Assembly: GCF_029633865.1 (NCBI RefSeq)
Contig: NC_079224.1
Location: 20,941,064-21,005,063 of the forward strand
Length of the DNA stretch: 64,000 nucleotides
From: Lampris incognitus
Lineage: Eukaryota; Chordata; Actinopteri; Lampriformes; Lampridae
Reading direction: 5' to 3'
The notes below the pieces were generated by a model. That model worked only from the letters and a program-made list of their open reading frames with translations. It was not told where the DNA came from and made no database searches. Positions 1 to 11,400 of the stretch are shown in pieces (the first letter of the stretch is position 1; every line of letters starts with the position of its first letter). The position numbers were made by a program, and so were the translations under genes.

Positions 1-1346
1 TACATAGTAGAAGCTTTGTAAGGTGACTAACTGAAAACATGAACGAGAAAACTGCAGTAACTTAAATACACTGAGCATTACTACCGATTCCTGTGTTCAA
101 GCAAAAAAACAAAACCCCAGGTTTCCATTCCCTCACAAATTCACCTAAACAGCAGTAGGATTGGGTTCTCCTTACAGAGGAATAAGTCTAGAATTCACTT
201 TATATCAACTCCAGCAGCACTGACGGTCTGCTGGGATCATACCGAGAGTGGATGGCTCGAATGGCAGAGGAGAAAAACAGGAGTATCCGAGAAGCTGCAA
301 TACTACAACTGCAATTACCGTGTGAGAATGGAGGAGGGGTAATTACTAGAAGGTGCCCACCATTTCCTCCTCGTGGTCACTCCCCATGCACCACATCTTC
401 AGCCAGAAAAACCTTTCGCTGATTTGTTGACAAGCTTGGCCAAAGATTCCCAAACAAAGTCAGCTTGTTAAGAGAAGGCCAGTGTTTGTGAATACACAAT
501 ACATCCTTCAAGGTCTTATTTAAGAATGATGTGGAGTATATATGGTAGACATGTAGCGAGCCCTCCTTACTAACATGCATACACTGCATGTTTTTGTTGT
601 TTTGTTTTTATCTTCCCCCCCCCCCCATGGCTCTTAAAATCCCCTCACTAGATTCACAACATCAGAGTCTGTTGTGGAGCAACGCCATCAATATTTACAA
701 CTGCCTGTCACATTCACATGGGCGAAACCCAAGCTAGCTTAACATATGGCTGACCTTTTCACCACTTTCCCTTAATTACTCCGCGCACACGCACGCACAC
801 GTATATGTGTGTATTAAGCCAGATGTCACTTCAAGAGAATTCCTGGCAAGTGTGGAATGTGAGACTTTCTGGAAAATACGAGCCAAAGGAGAGGTACTAC
901 AGGTGCGGGTGGGGACCAGAGAATAAAGCCACTTTACTAATGACAATTTCCCCTTAGGGCAGCACATTGTAGCACAGGACCTTACCGGGTTACTGTGAAC
1001 GAGTCAACACATGGTCAGAAGGGGAAACGTTTTTGTTTTGTTTTTTTTTCAAATATAAAAGCAACGTCAGAAAGCGTGAACCACAAACCTAACGAAGAGT
1101 TGCTCGTTATGTAGGGAGACAGACTGGCAGTGAAGGCAGTTTTAAACGTTGTCTAGCACAAAGATATCCAGACAAGGGCAATCTGAAATGTGTTGGTGAA
1201 GATAATGAACTGGCCTCTTAATCAGGCCTCTAGTATGGGGAGGGAAAGTATAGACTGTTCTTTAGCTGCGGTGTAGTGGAGTCAGTCTTCAAACATGGCA
1301 GGCTTTCCTCCAGTGAATAGCTAATAGGTGAATTACGCGCCCTTAC
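1..1346. other. Non-coding: probable first intron of PLPP3-like gene
   Basis: No exon, RNA gene or recognised mobile element is seen here. The stretch follows the splice donor of the PLPP3-like exon 1 on the minus strand, so it is inferred to be intron 1. It holds short homopolymer runs and a short CA/TG patch near 785-810. The second PLPP3 exon, which should carry the first transmembrane hairpin and luminal loop, was looked for and not found, so the rest of the gene lies outside the window. Confidence 0.5.
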
Positions 1347-1485
1347 CTAGAAAGAGGCAGAAGAGATCCACTCCAACCAGCAGCTTCTTCCTGCTGTTGT
1401 CTTTACAGATATTATTATTCAGTGAGATGCCGCCGTTCCTCGTCTCTGGTGCCATCGTCTTCTCATAGATCAAGCAGCGTTGCAT
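1347..1485 (-). CDS. plpp3: Phospholipid phosphatase 3-like, exon 1 (partial gene)
   Basis: First coding exon of a lipid phosphate phosphatase of the PAP2 family, an integral membrane enzyme that dephosphorylates lysophosphatidate, phosphatidate, sphingosine-1-phosphate and ceramide-1-phosphate. The exon encodes 46 residues starting MQRCLIYEKT. It contains MAPETRNGG, then LNNN, a basic RKK stretch, and the start of the first membrane helix, VGVDLFCLFL. This pattern matches what I know of the PLPP3 N-terminus (a PESKNGG...LNNN...DLFCLF pattern), and the exon ends at the same point, after one base of a codon, with donor GTAAGG. The catalytic PAP2 motifs lie in later exons beyond the left edge. 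The upstream ATG is preferred because residues between it and the next ATG also align. PLPP1 or PLPP2 is less likely because of the NGG/LNNN segment and the FYB2-C8A-C8B neighbourhood. Confidence 0.82.
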
Positions 1486-2424
1486 TTAAAAGATCACGTT
1501 TTTTTACATCAAAAAAACGTTAAGTGGAAACGTCTAATTATAACCTTTCACCTACGACAGCGCAAAGGGCGACTCTGCGTGGATCTCAGCACAGGACTAT
1601 TTGAGGCAATTTGTCTATTAATGAGGAAACGTGCTCTCAGAACGCGCTCATTAGTTTCTCCTTCTTAGAGGGGCGAGTCGCTTTTAACTTGTAGTCATTG
1701 AGTTGTTTCTTGCAGCTCTGAATGGATCTGGTCAGGCTCTCAGCACCGCCTTCCGAAGGAAACCACTCCTCCTCCGACTCCTCCCGCGGGTACGCCACAT
1801 AAGGAATTTGCTCGCATGCATATTACTACACATAGTGAAGGCTGCGCGAAACAAACAAACGTGGTGTGTCCAGCTGATCGCGGCTGTTGCCTGATAAGTG
1901 GGCATTCAAGTAACGATTTTACACAAAACCACTTATCAAATGTTTCTTTTTTATTAGATGCAGCACAGTAACGAAAACTTTACAAAATGCCAACAGCACA
2001 CAAACAAAATAACATGCTCAAAGTTCAACTAAGTGATTACTTGTGTGGCCAGTTTATAGCGTCATTATAATTGGGGGGAAAAGTGCAATGAATCAAACGT
2101 TGCATCACTCTGAACAATGGTGGGAAAAAAGTCCATCAAACAAAGTAATGTTGTGAAAAAAAAGATGATCACACACAAAGACAACAGCCTCTACAAAAAC
2201 GTGAAACATCATCAGAACAGTAGTCCCATCAGTTGCTCCACATGCAAAGCTTCTTTCTTTACTTCCTTCACTGCAGAAGGTAAAAAGAGTAAACAAAAAA
2301 ACAGAAGAAAACATTTCAAATGCATAGATGATGTGAATTTATTGCAAATACACTTGATGCAATGATATCTTGAAAAGTGCATGGCAGTCTGAATTGGCCT
2401 CACCTGCATGAGCGGGTGTACCGT
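1486..2424. other. Intergenic: PLPP3 5' flank and FYB2 3' UTR
   Basis: The span lies between the PLPP3-like start codon and the FYB2-like stop codon, both on the minus strand. The right part (about 2310-2424) is probably FYB2 3' UTR. The part next to 1485 should contain the PLPP3 5' UTR and promoter, including a GC-rich patch near 1760-1800, but no specific promoter element can be assigned. There is no coding exon of PRKAA2, which sits between these two genes in human. Confidence 0.5.
2338..2343 (-). terminator. Candidate FYB2 poly(A) signal
   Basis: AATAAA on the minus strand, about 80 bases downstream of the FYB2-like stop codon. It is the first canonical signal after that stop, so it probably sets the 3' end of the full-length transcript. 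Confidence 0.5.
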
Positions 2425-2497
2425 TCAGAAGCAGTCTGCATACAAGGGTGGGGGAGGGAGGGGCATCAAGTCTGTGAAGTCAACCTCCTGGTCACTG
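2425..2497 (-). CDS. fyb2: FYB2-like exon 18 (last coding exon)
   Basis: Encodes SSDQEVDFTDLMPLPPPPLY followed by ADCF and TGA. The acceptor TTTTGCAG is strong. The acidic, proline-rich C-terminus with a tyrosine four residues from the end could bind SH3 or SH2 partners; this is inference. Confidence 0.7.
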
Positions 2498-5400
2498 CTG
2501 CAAAACATAATAGGCCTACAGTGAATCTTTGTCACAGCTCATAAAATAAGAGAGCAAATTAAATCCAAAGAATCCAACATGCTTGACTGGGAAAAAAAAG
2601 TGAGGCTCATCTGAGCAAATCAACAAGTCAGGAGTTGTTTCAGGCTTCACTTGCATGTTATCAACACTTACGAATATGGGGGTTCCTCAATAGCACACAG
2701 ATTGCCTGGATAGAGAAGTTTACATGAGTGTGACAAGATCACAGAACATCTGTCCCGAGACACTGTCCAACACAATAAGATGAATGTCTGACACGGGTTC
2801 CCCACAAGTTATTTTCCATCGTTCCCAAAGACTTAACGGTGGGAGCATTTAGCCATTAAGTGCACTGTGAGTATCCACCTCTCAACTTCACCATAATCAG
2901 TGACAGAGACATGAGTGGTGACATGGAGTACAGTAATGGAAACAAAGTCGGCTCTGCACACTTACTTGGTGGTTCGGCACTTCACACAGCACAAAATGGA
3001 CAGGAGTGGAGAGTGTTCAGAGAGACCAAACATAGTGTTGATGGGGTATTTGATATATGAGGACAATATAGCAACACCTATGAGAAAACATTGAATGAAC
3101 AGAGAGCTGAGGTTAAGGAAAACAAGAATAATGTACTTTGTAAGAGTAGCCCCTCCGCTATCCGTGATGTCACTGGATTCATTTGCTTTATGCTGGAAGA
3201 AGGTGGCTAGCTTCTGCAGGGCTTCATGGCTTGGCCTAAAGGTTGAAAAGAAATAACTATTATTAAAAGTATTAATCATTATGCACTACCAATGGCTTGT
3301 TACAAAAGGAATAAAATGGCACAAGGCATCTCGATGCCAGCAAAAATGTTGATTTTTCCCCCCCCTTTTATCTTTCCAATTGTATCCGGCCAATTACCCC
3401 ACTCTTCCGAGCCATCCCGATCTCTGCTCCACCTCCTTTGCCTCCTCCGATACGTGAGCCGCTTCTTCTCTTCACCCGACAGTGAGGAGTTCTGCCAGGG
3501 GGATGTAACGCATGGGAGGATCACGCTATTCCCCCCGAGTTCCCCCGCCCCCTGTGAACAGGCGGCCTGACCGACCAGAGGAGGCAATAATGCAGTGATG
3601 AGGACACATACCCACATCCGGCTTCCTACCAGCAGACACGGCCAATTGTGTCTGTAGGGACGTCCAACCAAGGTAACACGGGGATTTGAACCGGGATCCC
3701 CGTGCTGGTAGGCAACGGAATAGACCACTATGCTACCCAGACGCCGTTAAAAATTTTGATTTTGATGAAGTTTTGTGATCTCATGTCTTCCTTACCTTTT
3801 GCTTACAGAAACACCCACTTACCTCCCATATCTTGAGAAATATAATTGAAGAAAAAAAAAGCTATCTCTTCATAATTTCTCAATTTTGTTGCAATTTCTT
3901 TCATATTAGGATAATTATAATACACACAAATGTTCATTTGTCTGCCCAGCTGATATTCAAGTTGCCCTGGATAAGGTTACTAAAAACAATGTCTGAATAC
4001 ATTGTTAATAAAGGTACATTAATGAGCAGATTATGTATCCGCTGGATATCTGAATCAGGGATGCAATGTCACTACTAATGTTGACATGCAAATGGAAAGT
4101 GCCCAGCTACCATACTTACTGTAATGACTATGTGCTTAAGACTTACTGTATGTGTAGCACCTCCAAGTTGGCATCACTGAGCATGTGCGGGGCGTTGGCA
4201 TTGCTGCACACTGTAAATAGTCAGAAATTCAAGAGGCACAGAGGTGGGTGAGCGAGGGATGGAGTGAATTACACAAAAGTCAGTGTCTTTATCGTCCCTT
4301 ACAGGAAAATTAGTTAAGGACAATAAGGGGACAGAGAATGGGAGTGAACAAAAAAGGCAAGGTGAAGGTGGACATCGCATGCATGTAATAGCCTGGTGTG
4401 CTTTAAGTCAAAAGATGGCATGGAATCAACATATGTAGAGAGGGCAATTCTTTCATCAAAGGGGTTAACCAAAACATGGTTTCTGTTGTGTGTGTGTTTT
4501 TTTAAACTTCAATTAAGGCCTAAGCTGAAAAATGTACTTACAATTCTCTGGCATCGAGACAGTCTGCTGGTGAAAACTACTGTATAAAATGGAAAAAAAG
4601 AGGTAAATATACTGCCAGGATGATTCAATAAAAGACTGAAGATGGAAACTCTCAAAAGAAAATAGTCATTTAACTTCTAATACTTTATTCTAGAGAATGG
4701 TTTTTGTTCTTGACATCCAAATATGGGACAACACTGATCCTCTAATGGCTAAAGCTAAAGACAGTTAGCTTGTCAGTCTTACTGGGTCTCAGTGGAGAAA
4801 GAGAAGGCGTCCTCCTCACATGCCCACTCTTCACTGTCATCTGTGACTAACGGGGGGGAAAAAAGTTTGATTAATCAACTTGTCCATAGGATTACTGGTT
4901 TTGTCAGGAAGGACATCAGACATAACATTTTGCCAAGTCCTTATGCAGAATGAGTAGACCATAGATTGACTGGTGGAGGCGCACTACCAGATCGGTCAAG
5001 GCCTGGGTTAACAACCGCCATTGGTGCTGTGCCCTCACAGGGGACCAATAGAAACTATAAAATCCGCTGTGGCGACCCCTGAGAAACAGGGAACAAGCTG
5101 AAAAAAGAAAGAGGAATCAACGCGTATGTTGATGATAGGGATTCGGTAGGATAACAGATAACACCAGCCCCGTAAATTCCTTCTTAATCATAAAATAAAC
5201 ACATGGCCATCAGGCTAACAGACAACAGCACCCCTGGACCAGTCGATGTATGCTAGTCCCCCTGCTGTGCGATTGTAGAGGCTTATTCCCAATGGGCTTC
5301 TTGATGCAGAACTAGCTGATTGTGAAATGAATACCGAACTCGCTTATGTGAAGTGACAATCAGCCTTCTTATCACATATTAAGCTGACCAAAGAGTATTT

Positions 5401-8400
5401 GACAAGAGAAATATTTACATCACTTTCTTTCTTTGTGTACAACTCAGTAATACTTACAACTGCTTGAGAGTATGGGATGGTTTGAGGATCTGCAAAGCAT
5501 TAAAAACACAATGATGAGGAAAATTAGTAGCTATATAGAGTCATAGATCAGAGACCTAATGGAGTGTTTAAGGATCTTTCTGTTTGAGATATTGATGAAT
5601 TTCAGGGAGCTACCGAGTACCTGCTCCCAATGCTAATGGTGTCTCCCTCCATGTTGCCACCTTTCCCAGCTGCTTGGACTTTCTTGCCGAGCACTAGCAT
5701 TTCGTTGATATTTAGTTCCACATTCATCACGGAAATATAGCCATCTGCAGAAGCGATGACAAAGCACCCAATGAAAACACTCAGAAGCTAATGAAGCAAT
5801 GTGCTACATGGTAAAGGAGTAGAACGGAAGAATAATAACACTAATTTAAAAAGGTAAATTTACATTTTTTTCCTCAATTTTTCAGCCTAAAAGTATAAGA
5901 AGCAGGTCAAAAAAAAAGAAAAAGAAAAAAAAAGTTCAGCCTAAAAGTGTAAGAAGCAGGTCAAACTAGAATGCACTGTTCTTTTTTTTTTGTGGACCCC
6001 CCCTCCCTTTTCTCCCCTGATTGTAGCCAGTTAATTACCCAACTCTTCTGAGCTGTCCTGGTCACTGCTCCACCCCCTCTGCCAATCCGGGGAGGGCTGC
6101 AGACCACCACGTGTCCTCCGATACATGTAAAGTCACCAGTCGCTTATTTTCGCCTGACAGTGAGGAGTTTCGCCAGTGGGATGTAGCACATGGGAGGATC
6201 ATGCTATTTCCCCTAGTTCCCCCTCCCCCGAACAGGCACCCCGACCGACCAGAGGAGGCGCTAGTGCAGCGACCAGGACACATACCCACATCTGGCTTCC
6301 CACCCGCAGACATGGCCAATTGTGTCCGTTGGGACGCCTGACCAAGCCGGAGGTAACACAGGGATTCGAACCGATGATCCCCATGTTGGTAGGCACGGAA
6401 CAGACTGCCACGCCACCAGCACACCCCAGAATGCAGTGTTTTACATAACTTGTGGCCAAATCAGCATGAAAAAATATTGAAAATGCGCTTTTTTTGTTAT
6501 ACGTTTTTGTTAGTAAAGCATATTGAGCTGCACCTATTACTCCTATTAACTGAGCATTAGCAGTGGCAATGTTTTGCTGATGTTTAACAGAAAAAATGAA
6601 TTCCTGTTGCAGAGGACTCAGACTCTCTCCGGGTGAGGAGCATCACATAGAAATAATACAACTAAACTCACACTTGTGGTTGGCATCTCGTGCCAACCAT
6701 TTGCCTTTCGGGCAGTTGGTGGTGCGGATGATGCCAACTGTGTCCCCGCTCTTCACAGGCAGGTCATTCTTGCGGACCTTGCAGGCCACCATCACTTTGG
6801 CGTGGTACATGGGCTCCTCTTCACCAGTCACCTGGGGGCGTTAAACATCACACAGAAAGCTGAGCTCAGCCATATAACAATTGAGCTCATCCAAGTTACA
6901 TTGTGCATATAATACATAGTATAAATATAGTAGCATAGAGTATATCCTGCCAGCAGGGTTAAAATTCCAACAGGGAAATCATGACAAGTAAGCTTTTCAG
7001 CTGTAATTGGTAACATAATCAGGGTAAACTGGTGACTCAAAATCAGGTCTTCTGACATGTGGCATTCATTTTCAATGCAGCCTTGTAAACAAATGCCTTT
7101 TGAGATATAAAAAGCCAACTGGTGGATGAAATGTTTATCAGCCAGGATCAAAGATGTGACTTACAGCATTATTTTGTGGCTCCACCAGCATTAAGTGCGC
7201 AACAATATTTACCAAAAAAAAAAAACAAGTTCAGTTGAGAGGTGTGGCAGAAATGCTCATCCAAGTCAATACACGGATCAATATAACTGAACCCACGTTC
7301 AAATTAAGTACAGTCGACCTTTTTGAGTCTTTGTGAAAGCTCCCGAGAATCAAGAGTACATTAATATCTGAGATGACAAGTGCCAAACTTACTTTATACT
7401 TCTTTTTCATTTCATTTTCTCTCTTTTCCCTTTCCTTTTGTTCCTTTTGCTCCTTTTTCTCCTTCTCTAGCCGGTGCTTTTCCTTCTTTCTCTGCTCTTT
7501 GCAGTCAGCATTGTCAGGATTTTGGCATTCTTTGCTGAAAACAAGCATATTTCAGCATTGGGAAAACTTATGTCTACATTTATAGAGTACAATAGAATAC
7601 CCTTATCAAGCAATGTAAATGAGTATGTCTTGTACAAGTATAACTACGAAAACTATTACAAAGGCTGTGTTCTGTGTCTTAGAATCAGAGGAAATTGGCT
7701 CATTTGGCTTACTACAACATTAAAATAAGTGAAAGAAAGTTTAATCAGTTCATCTGGACACAATTTTTATTGAGAGAGAGACGTTTCATCCCTCATCTAA
7801 GCGACCTCTTCAGTCTAAACTGACTGCAGGTATCACCACCCTTATAAACAATACAGTTGCATAATGACCGAAACCAACGAACATTTCATATGCAAATTGC
7901 TGTGACTGTTTACTAGTTACAATGGCCATGTGTACTATTCAAAGAGGATTGGGGAATAGTTGCAATCACAGCATTGCAAGATGGTGACCGATGTACAGAT
8001 GCATTCTCACTCTTTGGCACCACCCCTCCCCCAGGTCAGGGATGGTAGTTCCCTCTTCACATAGATGGCCTCTTTGACTCCCTGTGCTGTGATTGCAACT
8101 ATTCCCCAATCCTCTGTGAATAGTACACATGGCCATTGTAACTCTAGTTAATGCTCACGTCAATTTGCATATGAAACTGATCGTTATGCAGCTGCATTGT
8201 TTATTTATAAGGGTGAGGATACCTGCAGTCAGTTCAGACTGAAGAAGTCACTTAAATGAGTGATGAAACGTTTCTCTCTCAAAAGTTGTTGGGGTGCCCG
8301 CGTAGCGTAGCGGTCTATTCCATTGCCTACCAACACAGGGATCGCCGGTTTGAATCCCCGTGTTACCTCCGGCTTGGTTGGGTGTCCCTACACAATTGGC

Positions 8401-11400
8401 CATGTCTGTGGCTGGGAACCCGGATGTGGGTATGTGTCCTGGTTGCTGCACTAGCACCTCCTCTGGTCATTCGGGGCACCCGTGATCCTCCCATGCGCTA
8501 CATCCTCCTGGTGAAACTCCTCACTGTAAGGTGAAAAGAAGCGGCTGGTGACTCCACATGTATCGGAGGAAGCATGTGGTAGTCTGCAGCCCTCCCGGAT
8601 CGGCAGAGGAGGTTAAGCAGCGACCGGGATGGCGGCTCGTAAGAGTGGGGTAATTGGCCAGATACAATTGGGGAGAAAAAGTTGGGGAAAAAAATGTAAA
8701 GAAAAAAAAAGATAATAAACCTTGTGTTCAGATGAACCGATTCAACCTTTTCTGATTTCCTTACCTGGATTATTGAGCATGCATCAAGACATTTACAGAA
8801 GTGAGATGTCTAGTATACCTGTGTAAATGAGCATGGATTAAATGACCATGTTCTCCTGGTATAGTGCTCCTGTAATTAAGCATAACAAATCAAATCAGTG
8901 GCTGTCGACCATCTGGTAAACACTGATGTCAATGATGAAACGCATTACTTCTATCTTTGAAAACTGACATACCATGGATTCCGAGGCCATATGTTAAGAC
9001 GAGCCTCCTCCCTCTTAAAAAATAGAGAAAATTAGTGTTCATTGCCAAAAGATGACTAGTAAACTTGGCAGATGTTAGGTGCATAGTTTGTTCAAGTATC
9101 ACTGCCTGATCTTGAACATGATTGTTAGTTCCTCACTTGCTAAATTAGATACTCATTGATGTTTGGAAGTGAAATTACCGCATGAATTTTGGATGATGTT
9201 GCATATGGATCTGTAATACATGGTTAAAAGAGTGACATTGTTAAATGGATGACAAGGCCTTGAGAGTTTCACATTTAGAGAGAGAATACATTATGGAACA
9301 ATCATTCTCACTCTTTAGGCTGCCTTTATATTTACGCGAGATCTGGCTGGCAATTAATTTGTTGACGTTCTCAACATCTTCATAGACATTGTCACAGGCT
9401 TTATGGTAACTGCCCTGCTGAGAGGCACTGGAACGGATAAAAAAAAAGTCATATCAAAAACGGACCTCTCATTAACTAAATATTTGGGCATGGAAAATTA
9501 TGAATTCAGTTACAACAAAATAAATTAATTTGGGGTGTGGAAATTGATATTTGGCTTCTTCACAATTTGACTTAAAAATCAGAAGCTTCTCACCTTGGCT
9601 GTGGTTGAATCACATCATTTGATGCTGCATGGTTTCCAAGGTCAGTTTCCTCTGTGACTGAGTGGGTTTCAGCTGGTCCCAGATCAATCTCTTCAGTTTG
9701 AGGTTCTACAATGGGAGCTGAAACTACCTCATTGTTCTGAGACCAGAGTTTTGGACCAATCGGCTCTAAAATTCCAGACAAATCTAGTGGATCAGGGACA
9801 ACCACTGAATCTAAGGGTCTCAGGTCATTACCGCCTAGGCTGAGGCCTTGCTGGTCAAAGTACTCAGGCTGTGTAGGTTCACATGCTGGCCGGTCAGGTT
9901 CCAGGGCTGCTAAATTGGTAACCCCAAAATCATCTATTGCAGGACATTCAAAGTTGACCAAGTCGAAGGCCTCCAATTCTAAGGCAGCAATATCAACAGC
10001 AGGACACTCTGCTGTTTCTATCTCAGAATTCTCAAAGTCCGGGAACTCTGGAGCCTCTAGTACAGAGCTGGTGATTGACTGTTGGTCAGATTCTGCCTCC
10101 TCACATGGTGCACAGCTAGGGTCTGACAAGTCTATAACCAGAAACGAAGATCAGCACTTAAACAGATGTTCAAGCCCAGAAATAAGTATGATGTAAACTG
10201 CACTTTGGACAATACAGTCATCAATGAACATCTGAGCAAAATAAATGTTGTATTCATTTATCCAGAGACTTAATCTTACAATTTTAGAAAAAATTAAAAA
10301 AGGGGGGGAGGGGTGGAATGAAAATAGAATTTACATACTTGGGGCTCGGGTAGGATGGTAACAGCTGAGATCTACATGTGGAGGTCTGGGAGGCTTAACT
10401 GGTAAAGGCCCCAGGGATTTCAGGTCAGGCAGAGGCAACTTGGGGGGAGCAACTGGCAGATGACATTCATCAGGCCTCACAGAAGTGAGAGCTACTGTAT
10501 CCTTGCCAAGCTGTTTATCCAGTGCAGATTCTATGCAATATCAAAAAAGACAGCAAACAAAGTGCTTCATTGAATAAAATAAATTCTGCCAGACAATATC
10601 CCCTTATCTAAAGGAGGGGAGATTTGGAGCTCATGGTGTGGCAAAATATTTTTTTGCAAAGGTTTATGGGGAGAAATGAGCAGTGTTGCTTTGATATGAC
10701 TTACTGTGAGCAGAGCTGTTCACCTTGATGAAGGGACGGGCTGATACACAGGCCAAGACTGGCAGGGAGACAAGGAGATCAGGCTCAGTGCTTTCAGGTG
10801 GTAAAGGGGGTGCCTTGTCTTTATAGATGGCTTCAGGGGAACGCTTGGGCTTGGTGTAGGTCAACAACTGTCGGTATGAGAACTTCCTCTTGGCTCTCTC
10901 CAAAGTGCTAATAATTATATTGTTTGTGTCCCCATTTGTCCCTGCAGGAGGGGAGGTTATGACTATTTCTGGGCTGGAGGGAGGACATTTTGTGGTTGAT
11001 CGGTCCCCTTGGACAGAAAACTCTTCATCTAGCCTTTGTCTCTCCACAAAGGACAACTCACCTTGAACCCTGGCAGGTCTGATGGTCAAATAGGTGTTTG
11101 TGGGCTCTTCTCCAGTCCCTACATTGGCCTTAGACACTCTGGTTGACTTGAAGGGAAGCAGCAAACCCTTCTTCTTGATCTTAGTTGAGGACGGGACTTC
11201 TTTCAGAGGCTCTTGCTCCAGCTCGTGCTCTTTGGTGGCTGGTGCTTTGTGTTCTTTTACGGGTGGGACTGGCAGCACCAACGGCAGGTTTCTGTCTCTG
11301 AGTGACTGTTTTGTTGTTGTGCTGTCTCCACCAGTGTGCGGAGTCGATGGGGAGGTTTTTGGAGGCTGTGGTGGAAAGGATATTGGACGCTTGCCCCCGG

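Noticed and set aside
4779-4781. TAA as the main FYB2 stop codon
   Set aside because: Reading on through donor GTAAGA links six more exons with matching phases to a clean stop at 2425. Kept only as a possible short isoform.
8291-8370. tRNA genes at the heads of SINE copies
   Set aside because: A- and B-box-like sequence is present but no cloverleaf is evident, and each head continues into the same 400-base SINE.
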